A stretch of 64,000 nucleotides of DNA from assembly GCA_023634235.1 (NCBI GenBank), contig JAMKCF010000015.1, positions 10,760,087 to 10,824,086 of the forward strand, read 5' to 3'. A program made the translations under genes and the position numbers. Of this stretch, positions 11,998 through 25,743 are shown in pieces; positions within the stretch are counted from its first letter, which is position 1, and every line of letters starts with the position of its first letter. The DNA comes from Pisaster brevispinus. Its lineage: Eukaryota; Echinodermata; Asteroidea; Forcipulatida; Asteriidae. The notes below the pieces were generated by a model that searched no databases, was not told the DNA's origin, and saw nothing but the letters and a program-made list of their open reading frames with translations.

Positions 11998-12849
11998 TTC
12001 TGAAACATGGGTGTTCTGAAGCTACTGGTAGCATCTCAGCTCGATCGGATATAAATCCACTTTCAACATCCTCAGATTGCTTTTAGATTTATTCTCTTCT
12101 AAGAAACATGGGTGTTCTGAAGCTAATTGTTGAATCTCAGCCCGATCGGAGATAAAAAAACTATCAAAATGCTTAGATTGCTTTTAGAATGATTCTGCAC
12201 AAAGAATCAAAGGTGTCATAAAGCTACTGGTTGAATCCCAGCTCGATCAAAAATAAAAAACTGTCAATCCTCAGATTGCTTTCAGATTTATTCTCTACTA
12301 AGAAACATGGGTGTTTTGAAGCTTTTGATTGAATCTCAGCGCGATCGGAGATAAAAAACTTTCTATATACTCAGATTGCTTTTAGATTGATTCTGCACAA
12401 AGAAACATAGGTGTCATGAAGCTCCTGGTTGAATCTCAGCTCGATCGAAGATAAAAAACTTTCAAAATCCTTAAACTGCTTTTAGATTAATTCTCTACTA
12501 AGAAACATGAATGTTCTGAAGCTCCTGGTTAAATCTCAGCTAGATCGGAGATAAAAAAACTTTCAAAATGCTTAGATTGCTTTTAGATTGATTCTCTATA
12601 ATAAACATGGGTGTTCTGAAGGTACTGGTTGAATCTCAGCTCGATTGGAAATAAAAAACTTTCAACATCCTCAGATTGCTTTTAGATTGATTCTGTGCCT
12701 AGAAACATGGGTGTCCTGAAGCTACTGGTTGAATCCCAGCTCGATCGAAAATAAAAAACTGTCAATCCTCAGATTGCTTTTAGATTTATTCTCTACTAAG
12801 AAACATGGGTGTTTTGAAGTTCCTGGTTGAATCTCAGCTCGATCGGAGG
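11998..12849. repeat. Start of array block 2, transitional monomers
   Basis: Monomers return immediately after the element. The first has lost about 7 bases (TTCTGAAACATG in place of TTCTGTACTAAGAAACATG). Here the units are close to consensus but heterogeneous, including the CAGCCCGATCGG, CTAATTGTTGAATC, AAAATAAAAAACTGTCAATCC and CAGCTAGATCGG variants. The ~96-97-bp CTGTCAATCC type lacks several bases after AAACTGTCAA. These variants are copied again in segments A1-A3 downstream, so this edge looks like the source of that amplification. Confidence 0.85.
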
Positions 12850-15800
12850 TAAAAAACTTTCTATATACTCAGATTGCTTTCAGATTAATTATGTACTAAT
12901 AAAACATTGGTGTCCTGAAGCTACTGGTTGAATATCAGCTCCATAGGAAATAAAAAACTTTCAACATCCTCAGATTGCTTTTAGATTAATTCTCTACTAA
13001 GAAACATGGGTGTTCTGAAGCTAATTGTTGAATCCCAGCCCGATCGGAGATAAAAAAACTATCAAAATGCTTAGATTGCTTTTAGAATGATTCTGCACAA
13101 AGAATCAAAGGTGTCATAAAGCTACTGGTTGAATCCCAGCTCGATCGAAAATAAAAAACTGTCAATCCTCAGATTGCTTTTAGATTTATTCTCTACTAAG
13201 AAACATGGGTGTTTTGAAGCTTTTGATTGAATCTCAGCTCGATCGAAGATAAAAAACTTTCAAAATCCTTAAACTGCTTTTAGATTAATTCTCTACTAAG
13301 AAACATGAATGTTCTGAAGCTCCTGGTTAAATCTCAGCTAGATCGGAGATAAAAAAACTTTCAAAATGCTTAGATTGCTTTTAGATTGATTCTCTACTAT
13401 AAACATGGGTGTTCTGAAGGTACTGGTTGAATCTCAGCTCGATTGGAAATACAAAACTTTCAACATCCTCAGATTGCTTTTAGATTGATTCTGTGCCTAG
13501 AAACATGGGTGTCCTGAAGCTACTGGTTGAATCTCAGCTCGATCGAAAATAAAAAACTGTCAATCCTCAGATTGCTTTTAGATTTATTCTCTACTAAGAA
13601 ACATGGGTGTTTTGAAGTCCCTGGTTGAATCTCAGCTCGATCGGAGGTAAAAAACTTTCTATATACTCAGATTGCTTTCAGATTAATTATGTACTAAGAA
13701 ACATGGGTGTTCTGAAGCTAATTGTTGAATCTCAGCCGGATCGGAGATAAAAAACTATCAAAATGCTTAGATTGCTTTTAGAATGATTCTGCACAAAGAA
13801 TCAAAGGTGTCATAAAGCTACTGGTTGAATCCCAGCTCGATCGAAAATAAAAAACTGTCAATCCTCAGATTGCTTTTAGATTTATTCTCTACTAAGAAAC
13901 ATGGGTGTTTTGAAGCTTTTGATTGAATCTCAGCTCGATCGAAGATAAAAAACTTTCAAAATCCTTAAACTGCTTTTAGATTAATTCTCTACTAAGAAAC
14001 ATGAATGTTCTGAAGCTCCTGGTTAAATCTCAGCTAGATCGGAGATAAAAAAACTTTCAAAATGCTTAGATTGCTTTTAGATTGATTCTCTACTAAGAAA
14101 CATGGGTGTTCTGAAGGTACTGGTTGAATCTCAGCTCGATTGGAAATAAAAAACTTTCAACATCCTCAAATTGCTTTTAGATTGATTCTGTGCCTAGAAA
14201 CATGGGTGTCCTGAAGCTATTGATTGAATCTCAGCTCGATTGGAGATAAAAAACTTTCATCATCGTCAGATTGCTTTTAGATTGATTCTGTACTAAGAAA
14301 CATGGGTGTCCTGAAGCGCCTGGTAGAATCTTAGCTCGATCGGAGATAAAAAACTTTCAACATCCTCAGATTGCTTTTAGATTAATTCTCTACTAAGAAA
14401 CATGGGTGTTCTAAAGCTACTGGTTGAATCTCAGCTCGATTGGAAATAAAAAACTTTCAACATCCTCAGATTGCTTTTAGATTGATTCTGTGCCAAGAAA
14501 CATAGGTGTCATGAAGCTCCTGGTTGAATCTCAGCTCGATCGGAGATAAAACACTTTCAAAATCCTTAGATGCTTTTAGAATGATTCTGCACAAAGAAAC
14601 ATGCAAGTCATGAAGCTACTGGTTGAATCTCATCTCGATCGGAGATAAAAAACTATCAACATCCTCAGATTGCTTTAAGATTGATTCTCTACTAAGAAAC
14701 ATGGGTGTTCTGAAGCTACTGGTTGAATCTCAGCTCGATTGGAAATAAAAAACTTTCAACAACCTCAGATTGCTTTTAGATTGATTCTCTACTCAGAAAC
14801 ATAGGTGTTCTGAAGCTACTGGTTGAATCTCAGCTCGATTGGAAATAAAACAACTTTCAATATCCTCAGATTGCTTTTTGACTGATTCTGCACAAAGAAA
14901 CATGGATGCTCTGAAGCGCCTGGTAGAATCTCAGCTCGATCGGAGATAAAAAACTTTCAAAATCCTCAGATTGCTTTTAGATTAATTCTCTACTAAGAAA
15001 CATGGGTGTTCTGAAGATACTGGTTGAATCTCAGCTCGATCGGAGATAAAAAAACTTTCAAAATGCTTAGATTGCTTTTAGATTGATTCTCTACTAAGAA
15101 ACATGGGTGTTCTGAAGGTACTGGTTGAATCTCAGCTCGATTGGAAATAAAAAACTTTCAACATCCTCAAATTGCTTTTAGATTGATTCTGTGCCTAGAA
15201 ACATGGGGGTCCTGACGCTATTGATTGAATCTCAGCTCGATCGGAGATAAAAAACTTTCAACATCGTCAGATTGCTTTTACATTGATTCTGTACCAAGAA
15301 ACATGGGTGTCCTAAAGCGCCTGGTAGAATCTTAGCTCGATCGGAGATAAAAAAATTTCAACATCCTCAGATTGCTTTTAGATTAATTCTCTACTAAGAA
15401 ACATGGGTGTTCTAAAGCTACTGGTTGAATCTCAGCTCGATTGGAAATAAAAAACTTTCAACATCCTCAAATTGCTTTTAGATTGATTCTGCACAAAGAA
15501 ACATGGATGCTCTGAAGCGCCTGGTAGAATCTCAGCTCGATCGGAGATAAAAAACTTTCAATATACTCAGATTGCTTTTAGATTGATTCTCTACTCAGAA
15601 ACATAGGTGTTCTGAAGCTACTGGTTGAATCTCAGCTCGATTGGAAATAAAACAACTTTCAACATCCTCAGATTGCTTTTTGACTGATTCTGCACAAAGA
15701 AACATGGAGCTCTGTAGCGCCTGGTAGAATCTCAGCTCGATCGGAGATAAAAAAACTTTCAAAATCCTCAGATTGCTTTTAGATTAATTCTCTACTAAGA

Positions 15801-16541
15801 AACATGGGTCTTCTGAAGATACTGGTTGAACCTCAGCTCGATCGGAGATTAAAAACTTTCAAAATCCTGAGATTGCTTTTACATTAATCCTCAAATTGCT
15901 TTTTGATTGATTTTACACAAAGAAACATGGGTGTTCTGAAGCTACTGGTTGAATCTCGCTCGATTGGAAATAAAAAACTTTCAACATCCTCAGATTGCTT
16001 TTAGGTTGATTCTGTGCCTAGAAACATAGGTGTCATAAAGTTACTGGTTGAATTTCAGCTCGATTGGTAATAAAAAACTTTCAACATCATCAGATTACTT
16101 TTAGATTGATTCTGCACAAAGAAACATGGGTGTCATGAAGCTATTGATTGAATCTCAGCTCGATCGGAGATAAAAAACTTTCAAAATCCTCAGATTGCTT
16201 TTAGATTGATTCTGTGCCAAGAAACATGGGTTTCACGAAGCTCCAGGTTGAATCTCAGCTCGATCGGAGATAAAAAACTTTCAACATCCTCAGATTGCTT
16301 TAAGATTGATTCTCTACTAAGAAACATGGGTCTTCTGAAGCTACTGGTTGAACCTCAGCTCGATTGGAAATTAAAAAAAACTTTCAACATCCTCAGATTG
16401 CTTTTTGACCGATTCTGCACAAAGAAAGATGGATGCTATGAAGTGCCTGGTAGAATCTCAGCTCGATCGGAGATAAAAAACTTTCAAAATCCTCTGATTG
16501 CTTTTAGATTAATTCTCTTACTAAGAAACATGGGTGTTTGA
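12850..16541. repeat. Segment A, copy 1 (about 3.7 kb)
   Basis: This first copy of a large segment is repeated at 18850-22544. The rare AAAACATTGG is at 12901 and 18903, offset 6002. Copy 2 lacks one 99-bp unit (the ATGCAAGTCATG type, 14522-14620), which drops the offset to about 5902. Copy 1 lacks one TTTAAGATTG unit near 16340, which brings it back to 6002 at the end. The segment ends in a monomer with a 26-bp deletion joining GGGTGTTT to GATTGG (about 16533). Confidence 0.85.
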
Positions 16542-18849
16542 TTGGAAATAAAAAACTTTCAACAACCTCAGATTGATTTTAGATTGATTCTCTACTCAGA
16601 AACATAGGTGTTCTGAAGCTACTGGTTGAATCTCAGCTCGATTGGAAATAAAAAACTTTCAACATCCTCAGATTGCTTTTAGATTAATTCTGTACTAAGA
16701 AACATGAGTGTTGTGAAGCTATTGGTTGAATTTCAGCTCGATTGGAAATAAAAAACTTTCAACATCCTCAGATTGCTTTTAGGTTGATTCTGTGCCTAGA
16801 AACATAGGTGTCATGATGCTATTGATTGAATCTCAGCTCGATCGGAGATAAAAAACTTTCAAAATCCTCAGATTGCTTTTAGATTGATTCTGTGCCAAGA
16901 AACATGGGTTTCACGAAGCTCCAGGTTGAATCTCAGCTCGATCGGAGATAAAAAACTTTCAACATCCTCAGATTGCTTTAAGATTGATTCTCTACTAAGA
17001 AACATGGGTCTTCTGAAGCTACTGGTTGAATCTCAGCTCGATTGGAAATAAAAAACTTTCAACATCCTCAGATTGCTTTAAGATTGATTCTCTACTAAGA
17101 AACATGGGTGTTCTGAAGCTACTGGTTGAACCTCAGCTCGATTGGAAATTAAAAAAAACTTTCAACATCCTCAGATTGCTTTTTGACTGATTCTGCACAA
17201 AGAAAGATGGATGCTCTGAAGCGCCTGGTAGAATCTCAGCTCGATCGGAGATAAAAAACTTTCAAAATCCTCTGATTGCTTTTAGATTAATTCTCTTACT
17301 AAGAAACATGGGTGTTTGATTGGAAATAAAAAACTTTCAACAACCTCAGATTGATTTTAGATTGATTCTCTACTCAGAAACATAGGTGTTCTGAAGCTAC
17401 TGGTTGAATCTCAGCTCGATTGGAAATAAAAAAACTTTCAACATCCTCAGATTGCTTTTTGACTGATTCTGCACAAAGAAACATGGATGCTCTGAAGCGC
17501 CTGGTAGAATCTCAGCTCGATCGGAGATAAAAAACTTTCAAAATCCTCAGATTGCTTTTAGATTAATTCTCTACTAAGAAACATGGGTGTTCTGAAGATA
17601 CTGGTTGAATCTCAGCTCGATCGGAGATAAATTTTTTTTCAAAATGCTTAGATTGCTTTTAGATTGATTCTCTACTAAGAAACATGGGTGTTCTGAAGGT
17701 ACTGGTTGAATCTCAGCTCGATTGGAAATAAAAAACTTTCAACATCCTCAAATTGCTTTTAGATTGATTCTGTGCCTAGAAACAGGGGTGTCCTGACGCT
17801 ATTGATTGAATCTCAGCTCGATCGGAGATAAAAAACTTTCAACATCGTCAGATTGCTTTTAGATTGATTCTGTACTAAGAAACATGGGTGTCCTGAAGCG
17901 CCTGGTTGAATCTCAGCTCGATTGGAAATAAAAAACTTTCAATATACTCAGATTGCTTTTAGATTGATTCTCTACTCAGAAACATAGGTGTTCTGAAGCT
18001 ACTGGTTGAATCTCAGCTCGATTGGAAATAAAACAACTTTCAACATCCTCAGATTGCTTTTTGACTGATTCTGCACAAAGAAACATTGGAGCTCTGTAGT
18101 GCCTGGTAGAATCTCAGCTCGATCGGAGATAAAAAACTTTCAAAATCCTCAGATTGCTTTTAGATTAATTCTCTACTAAGAAACATGGGTGTTCTGAAGA
18201 TACTGGTTGAATCTCAGCTCGATCGGAGATTAAAAACTTTCAAAATCCTGAGATTGCTTTTACATTAATCCTCAAATTGCTTTTTGATTGATTTTACACA
18301 AAGAAACATAGGTGTTCTGAAGCTACTGGTTGAATCTCGCTCGATTGGAAATAAAAAACTTTCAACATCCTCAGATTGCTTTTAGATTAATTCTGTACTA
18401 AGAAACATGAGTGTTGTGAAGCTATTGGTTGAATTTCAGCTCGATTGGAAATAAAAAACTTTCAACATCCTCAGATTGCTTTTAGGTTGATTCTGTGCCT
18501 AGAAACATAGGTGTCATAAAGTTACTGGTTGAATTTCAGCTCGATTGGTAATAAAAAACTTTCAACATCATCAGATTACTTTTAGATTGATTCTGCACAA
18601 AGAAACATGGGTGTCATGAAGCTATTGATTGAATCTCAGCTCGATCGGAGATAAAAAACTTTCAAAATCCTCAGATTGCTTTTAGATTGATTCTGTGCCA
18701 AGAAACATGGGTTTCACGAAGCTCCAGGTTGAATCTCAGCTCGATCGGAGATAAAAAACTTTCAACATCCTCAGATTGCTTTAAGATTGATTCTCTACTA
18801 AGAAACATGGGTCTTCTGAAGCTACTGGTTGAATCTCAGCTCGATTGGA
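16542..18849. repeat. Segment B, copy 1 (about 2.3 kb)
   Basis: This segment is repeated at 25744-28049 at offset about 9201. Shared rare markers include AACAACCTCAGATTGATTTT, a T-tract AAATTTTTTTTC where other units have AAAAACTTTC (about 17630), GAAACAGGGGTG (17780) and ACATTGGAGCTCTGTAG (18087). Homology with copy 2 ends close to 18848/28049, where copy 1 switches to GGAGGTAAAAAACTTTCTAT, the start of segment A. Confidence 0.85.
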
Positions 18850-21800
18850 GGTAAAAAACTTTCTATATACTCAGATTGCTTTCAGATTAATTATGTACTA
18901 ATAAAACATTGGTGTCCTGAAGCTACTGGTTGAATATCAGCTCCATAGGAAATAAAAAACTTTCAACATCCTCAGATTGCTTTTAGATTAATTCTCTACT
19001 AAGAAACATGGGTGTTCTGAAGCTAATTGTTGAATCCCAGCCCGATCGGAGATAAAAAAACTATCAAAATGCTTAGATTGCTTTTAGAATGATTCTGCAC
19101 AAAGAATCAAAGGTGTCATAAAGCTACTGGTTGAATCCCAGCTCGATCGAAAATAAAAAACTGTCAATCCTCAGATTGCTTTTAGATTTATTCTCTACTA
19201 AGAAACATGGGTGTTTTGAAGCTTTTGATTGAATCTCAGCTCGATCGAAGATAAAAAACTTTCAAAATCCTTAAACTGCTTTTAGATTAATTCTCTACTA
19301 AGAAACATGAATGTTCTGAAGCTCCTGGTTAAATCTCAGCTAGATCGGAGATAAAAAAACTTTCAAAATGCTTAGATTGCTTTTAGATTGATTCTCTACT
19401 ATAAACATGGGTGTTCTGAAGGTACTGGTTGAATCTCAGCTCGATTGGAAATACAAAACTTTCAACATCCTCAGATTGCTTTTAGATTGATTCTGTGCCT
19501 AGAAACATGGGTGTCCTGAAGCTACTGGTTGAATCTCAGCTCGATCGAAAATAAAAAACTGTCAATCCTCAGATTGCTTTTAGATTTATTCTCTACTAAG
19601 AAACATGGGTGTTTTGAAGTCCCTGGTTGAATCTCAGCTCGATCGGAGGTAAAAAACTTTCTATATACTCAGATTGCTTTCAGATTAATTATGTACTAAG
19701 AAACATGGGTGTTCTGAAGCTAATTGTTGAATCTCAGCCCGATCGGAGATAAAAAACTATCAAAATGCTTAGATTGCTTTTAGAATGATTCTGCACAAAG
19801 AATCAAAGGTGTCATAAAGCTACTGGTTGAATCCCAGCTCGATCGAAAATAAAAAACTGTCAATCCTCAGATTGCTTTTAGATTTATTCTCTACTAAGAA
19901 ACATGGGTGTTTTGAAGCTTTTGATTGAATCTCAGCTCGATCGAAGATAAAAAACTTTCAAAATCCTTAAACTGCTTTTAGATTAATTCTCTACTAAGAA
20001 ACATGAATGTTCTGAAGCTCCTGGTTAAATCTCAGCTAGATCGGAGATAAAAAAACTTTCAAAATGCTTAGATTGCTTTTAGATTGATTCTCTACTAAGA
20101 AACATGGGTGTTCTGAAGGTACTGGTTGAATCTCAGCTCGATTGGAAATAAAAAACTTTCAACATCCTCAAATTGCTTTTAGATTGATTCTGTGCCTAGA
20201 AACATGGGTGTCCTGAAGCTATTGATTGAATCTCAGCTCGATTGGAGATAAAAAACTTTCATCATCGTCAGATTGCTTTTAGATTGATTCTGTACTAAGA
20301 AACATGGGTGTCCTGAAGCGCCTGGTAGAATCTTAGCTCGATCGGAGATAAAAAACTTTCAACATCCTCAGATTGCTTTTAGATTAATTCTCTACTAAGA
20401 AACATGGGTGTTCTAAAGCTACTGGTTGAATCTCAGCTCGATTGGAAATAAAAAACTTTCAACATCCTCAGATTGCTTTTAGATTGATTCTGTGCCAAGA
20501 AACATAGGTGTCATGAAGCTACTGGTTGAATCTCATCTCGATCGGAGATAAAAAACTATCAACATCCTCAGATTGCTTTAAGATTGATTCTCTACTAAGA
20601 AACATGGGTGTTCTGAAGCTACTGGTTGAATCTCAGCTCGATTGGAAATAAAAAACTTTCAACAACCTCAGATTGCTTTTAGATTGATTCTCTACTCAGA
20701 AACATAGGTGTTCTGAAGCTACTGGTTGAATCTCAGCTCGATTGGAAATAAAACAACTTTCAATATCCTCAGATTGCTTTTTGACTGATTCTGCACAAAG
20801 AAACATGGATGCTCTGAAGCGCCTGGTAGAATCTCAGCTCGATCGGAGATAAAAAACTTTCAAAATCCTCAGATTGCTTTTAGATTAATTCTCTACTAAG
20901 AAACATGGGTGTTCTGAAGATACTGGTTGAATCTCAGCTCGATCGGAGATAAAAAAACTTTCAAAATGCTTAGATTGCTTTTAGATTGATTCTCTACTAA
21001 GAAACATGGGTGTTCTGAAGGTACTGGTTGAATCTCAGCTCGATTGGAAATAAAAAACTTTCAACATCCTCAAATTGCTTTTAGATTGATTCTGTGCCTA
21101 GAAACATGGGTGTCCTGACGCTATTGATTGAATCTCAGCTCGATCGGAGATAAAAAACTTTCAACATCGTCAGATTGCTTTTACATTGATTCTGTACCAA
21201 GAAACATGGGTGTCCTAAAGCGCCTGGTAGAATCTTAGCTCGATCGGAGATAAAAAACTTTCAACATCCTCAGATTGCTTTTAGATTAATTCTCTACTAA
21301 GAAACATGGGTGTTCTAAAGCTACTGGTTGAATCTCAGCTCGATTGGAAATAAAAAACTTTCAACATCCTCAAATTGCTTTTAGAATGATTCTGCACAAA
21401 GAAACATGGATGCTCTGAAGCGCCTGGTAGAATCTCAGCTCGATCGGAGATAAAAAACTTTCAATATACTCAGATTGCTTTTAGATTGATTCTCTACTCA
21501 GAAACATAGGTGTTCTGAAGCTACTGGTTGAATCTCAGCTCGATTGGAAATAAAACAACTTTCAACATCCTCAGATTGCTTTTTGACTGATTCTGCACAA
21601 AGAAACATGGAGCTCTGTAGCGCCTGGTAGAATCTCAGCTCGATCGGAGATAAAAAAACTTTCAAAATCCTCAGATTGCTTTTAGATTAATTCTCTACTA
21701 AGAAACATGGGTGTTCTGAAGATACTGGTTGAACCTCAGCTCGATCGGAGATTAAAAACTTTCAAAATCCTGAGATTGCTTTTACATTAATCCTCAAATT

Positions 21801-22544
21801 GCTTTTTGATTGATTTTACACAAAGAAACATGGGTGTTCTGAAGCTACTGGTTGAATCTCGCTCGATTGGAAATAAAAAACTTTCAACATCCTCAGATTG
21901 CTTTTAGGTTGATTCTGTGCCTAGAAACATAGGTGTCATAAAGTTACTGGTTGAATTTCAGCTCGATTGGTAATAAAAAACTTTCAACATCATCAGATTA
22001 CTTTTAGATTGATTCTGCACAAAGAAACATGGGTGTCATGAAGCTATTGATTGAATCTCAGCTCGATCGGAGATAAAAAACTTTCAAAATCCTCAGATTG
22101 CTTTTAGATTGATTCTGTGCCAAGAAACATGGGTTTCACGAAGCTCCAGGTTGAATCTCAGCTCGATCGGAGATAAAAAACTTTCAACATCCTCAGATTG
22201 CTTTAAGATTGATTCTCTACTAAGAAACATGGGTCTTCTGAAGCTACTGGTTGAATCTCAGCTCGATTGGAAATAAAAAACTTTCAACATCCTCAGATTG
22301 CTTTAAGATTGATTCTCTACTAAGAAACATGGGTGTTCTGAAGCTACTGGTTGAACCTCAGCTCGATTGGAAATTAAAAAAAACTTTCAACATCCTCAGA
22401 TTGCTTTTTGACCGATTCTGCACAAAGAAAGATGGATGCTATGAAGTGCCTGGTAGAATCTCAGCTCGATCGGAGATAAAAAACTTTCAAAATCCTCTGA
22501 TTGCTTTTAGATTAATTCTCTTACTAAGAAACATGGGTGTTTAA
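18850..22544. repeat. Segment A, copy 2
   Basis: This near-identical partner of 12850-16541 differs by single substitutions, one lost monomer and one gained monomer. Its terminal deletion monomer reads GTTTAATTGG rather than GTTTGATTGG at about 22540, and the sequence then jumps directly into the interior of another A copy. The region contains only satellite units. Confidence 0.85.
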
Positions 22545-25500
22545 TTGGAAATAAAAAACTTTCAACATCCTCAGATTGCTTTTAGATTGATTCTGTGCCT
22601 AGAAACATGGGTGTCCTGAAGCTACTGGTTGAATCTCAGCTCGATCGAAAATAAAAAACTGTCAATCCTCAGATTGCTTTTAGATTTATTCTCTACTAAG
22701 AAACATGGGTGTTTTGAAGTCCCTGGTTGAATCTCAGCTCGATCGGAGGTAAAAAACTTTCTATATACTCAGATTGCTTTCAGATTAATTATGTACTAAG
22801 AAACATGGGTGTTCTGAAGCTAATTGTTGAATCTCAGCCGGATCGGAGATAAAAAACTATCAAAATGCTTAGATTGCTTTTAGAATGATTCTGCACAAAG
22901 AATCAAAGGTGTCATAAAGCGACTGGTTGAATCCCAGCTCGATCGAAAATAAAAAACTGTCAATCCTCAGATTGCTTTTAGATTTATTCTCTACTAAGAA
23001 ACATGGGTGTTTTGAAGCTTTTGATTGAATCTCAGCTCGATCGAAGATAAAAAACTTTCAAAATCCTTAAACTGCTTTTAGATTAATTCTCTACTAAGAA
23101 ACATGAATGTTCTGAAGCTCCTGGTTAAATCTCAGCTAGATCGGAGATAAAAAAAATTTCAAAATGCTTAGATTGCTTTTAGATTGATTCTCTACTAAGA
23201 AACATGGGTGTTCTGAAGGTACTGGTTGAATCTCAGCTCGATTGGAAATAAAAAACTTTCAACATCCTCAAATTGCTTTTAGATTGATTCTGTGCCTAGA
23301 AACATGGGTGTCCTGAAGCTATTGATTGAATCTCAGCTCGATTGGAGATAAAAAACTTTCATCATCGTCAGATTGCTTTTAGATTGATTCTGTACTAAGA
23401 AACATGGGTGTCCTGAAGCGCCTGGTAGAATCTTAGCTCGATCGGAGATAAAAAACTTTCAACATCCTCAGATTGCTTTTAGATTAATTCTCTACTAAGA
23501 AACATGGGTGTTCTAAAGCTACTGGTTGAATCTCAGCTCGATTGGAAATAAAAAACTTTCAACATCCTCAGATTGCTTTTAGATTGATTCTGTGCCAAGA
23601 AACATAGGTGTCATGAAGCTCCTGGTTGAATCTCAGCTCGATCGGAGATAAAACACTTTCAAAATCCTTAGATGCTTTTAGAATGATTCTGCACAAAGAA
23701 ACATGCAAGTCATGAAGCTACTGGTTGAATCTCATCTCGATCGGAGATAAAAAACTATCAACATCCTCAGATTGCTTTAAGATTGATTCTCTACTAAGAA
23801 ACATGGGTGTTCTGAAGCTACTGGTTGAATCTCAGCTCGATTGGAAATAAAAAACTTTCAACAACCTCAGATTGCTTTTAGATTGATTCTCTACTCAGAA
23901 ACATAGGTGTTCTGAAGCTACTGGTTGAATCTCAGCTCGATTGGAAATAAAACAACTTTCAATATCCTCAGATTGCTTTTTGACTGATTCTGCACAAAGA
24001 AACATGGATGCTCTGAAGCGCCTGGTAGAATCTCAGCTCGATCGGAGATAAAAAACTTTCAAAATCCTCAGATTGCTTTTAGATTAATTCTCTACTAAGA
24101 AACATGGGTGTTCTGAAGATACTGGTTGAATCTCAGCTCGATCGGAGATAAAAAAACTTTCAAAATGCTTAGATTGCTTTTAGATTGATTCTCTACTAAG
24201 AAACATGGGTGTTCTGAAGGTACTGGTTGAATCTCAGCTCGATTGGAAATAAAAAACTTTCAACATCCTCAAATTGCTTTTAGATTGATTCTGTGCCTAG
24301 AAACATGGGTGTCCTGACGCTATTGATTGAATCTCAGCTCGATCGGAGATAAAAAACTTTCAACATCGTCAGATTGCTTTTACATTGATTCTGTACCAAG
24401 AAACATGGGTGTCCTAAAGCGCCTGGTAGAATCTTAGCTCGATCGGAGATAAAAAAATTTCAACATCCTCAGATTGCTTTTAGATTAATTCTCTACTAAG
24501 AAACATGGGTGTTCTAAAGCTACTGGTTGAATCTCAGCTCGATTGGAAATAAAAAACTTTCAACATCCTCAAATTGCTTTTAGATTGATTCTGCACAAAG
24601 AAACATGGATGCTCTGAAGCGCCTGGTAGAATCTCAGCTCGATCGGAGATAAAAAACTTTCAATATACTCAGATTGCTTTTAGATTGATTCTCTACTCAG
24701 AAACATAGGTGTTCTGAAGCTACTGGTTGAATCTCAGCTCGATTGGAAATAAAACAACTTTCAACATCCTCAGATTGCTTTTTGACTGATTCTGCACAAA
24801 GAAACATGGAGCTCTGTAGCGCCTGGTAGAATCTCAGCTCGATCGGAGATAAAAAAACTTTCAAAATCCTCAGATTGCTTTTAGATTAATTCTCTACTAA
24901 GAAACATGGGTCTTCTGAAGATACTGGTTGAACCTCAGCTCGATCGGAGATTAAAAACTTTCAAAATCCTGAGATTGCTTTTACATTAATCCTCAAATTG
25001 CTTTTTGATTGATTTTACACAAAGAAACATGGGTGTTCTGAAGCTACTGGTTGAATCTCGCTCGATTGGAAATAAAAAACTTTCAACATCCTCAGATTGC
25101 TTTTAGGTTGATTCTGTGCCTAGAAACATAGGTGTCATAAAGTTACTGGTTGAATTTCAGCTCGATTGGTAATAAAAAACTTTCAACATCATCAGATTAC
25201 TTTTAGATTGATTCTGCACAAAGAAACATGGGTGTCATGAAGCTATTGATTGAATCTCAGCTCGATCGGAGATAAAAAACTTTCAAAATCCTCAGATTGC
25301 TTTTAGATTGATTCTGTGCCAAGAAACATGGGTTTCACGAAGCTCCAGGTTGAATCTCAGCTCGATCGGAGATAAAAAACTTTCAACATCCTCAGATTGC
25401 TTTAAGATTGATTCTCTACTAAGAAACATGGGTCTTCTGAAGCTACTGGTTGAATCTCAGCTCGATTGGAAATAAAAAACTTTCAACATCCTCAGATTGC

Positions 25501-25743
25501 TGTAAGATTGATTCTCTACTAAGAAACATGGGTGTTCTGAAGCTACTGGTTGAACCTCAGCTCGATTGGAAATTAAAAAAAACTTTCAACATCCTCAGAT
25601 TGCTTTTTGACCGATTCTGCACAAAGAAAGATGGATGCTATGAAGTGCCTGGTAGAATCTCAGCTCGATCGGAGATAAAAAACTTTCAAAATCCTCTGAT
25701 TGCTTTTAGATTAATTCTCTTACTAAGAAACATGGGTGTTTGA
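22545..25743. repeat. Segment A, copy 3 (5'-truncated)
   Basis: It aligns with 13443-16541 at offset about 9101-9202, for example CAGCCGGATCGG at 13733/22835 and ATGCAAGTCA at 14601/23702. It lacks the first 0.6 kb of A. Both A1 and A3 carry GGGTCTTCTGAAGATACTGG with GAACCTCAG (15806/24908), which A2 lacks in part. A1 and A3 therefore appear to be the closest pair, consistent with block copying of A1+B1 to A3+B2. Confidence 0.85.

Noticed and set aside
11763..12008. 81-codon minus-strand open frame over the interruption
   Set aside because: It runs across the MITE-like palindrome and diverged monomers. Its Ala/Ser-rich composition is a product of the GCT/AGC repeats in the inverted arms.
16206..16541. 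111-codon open frame, with near-copies at 22251-22544 and 25450-25743 (97 codons)
   Set aside because: It reads through three to four satellite monomers in changing frames. Similarity between copies comes from duplication of the DNA (segment A). There is no recognisable domain, no stable frame across the array and no flanking gene structure.
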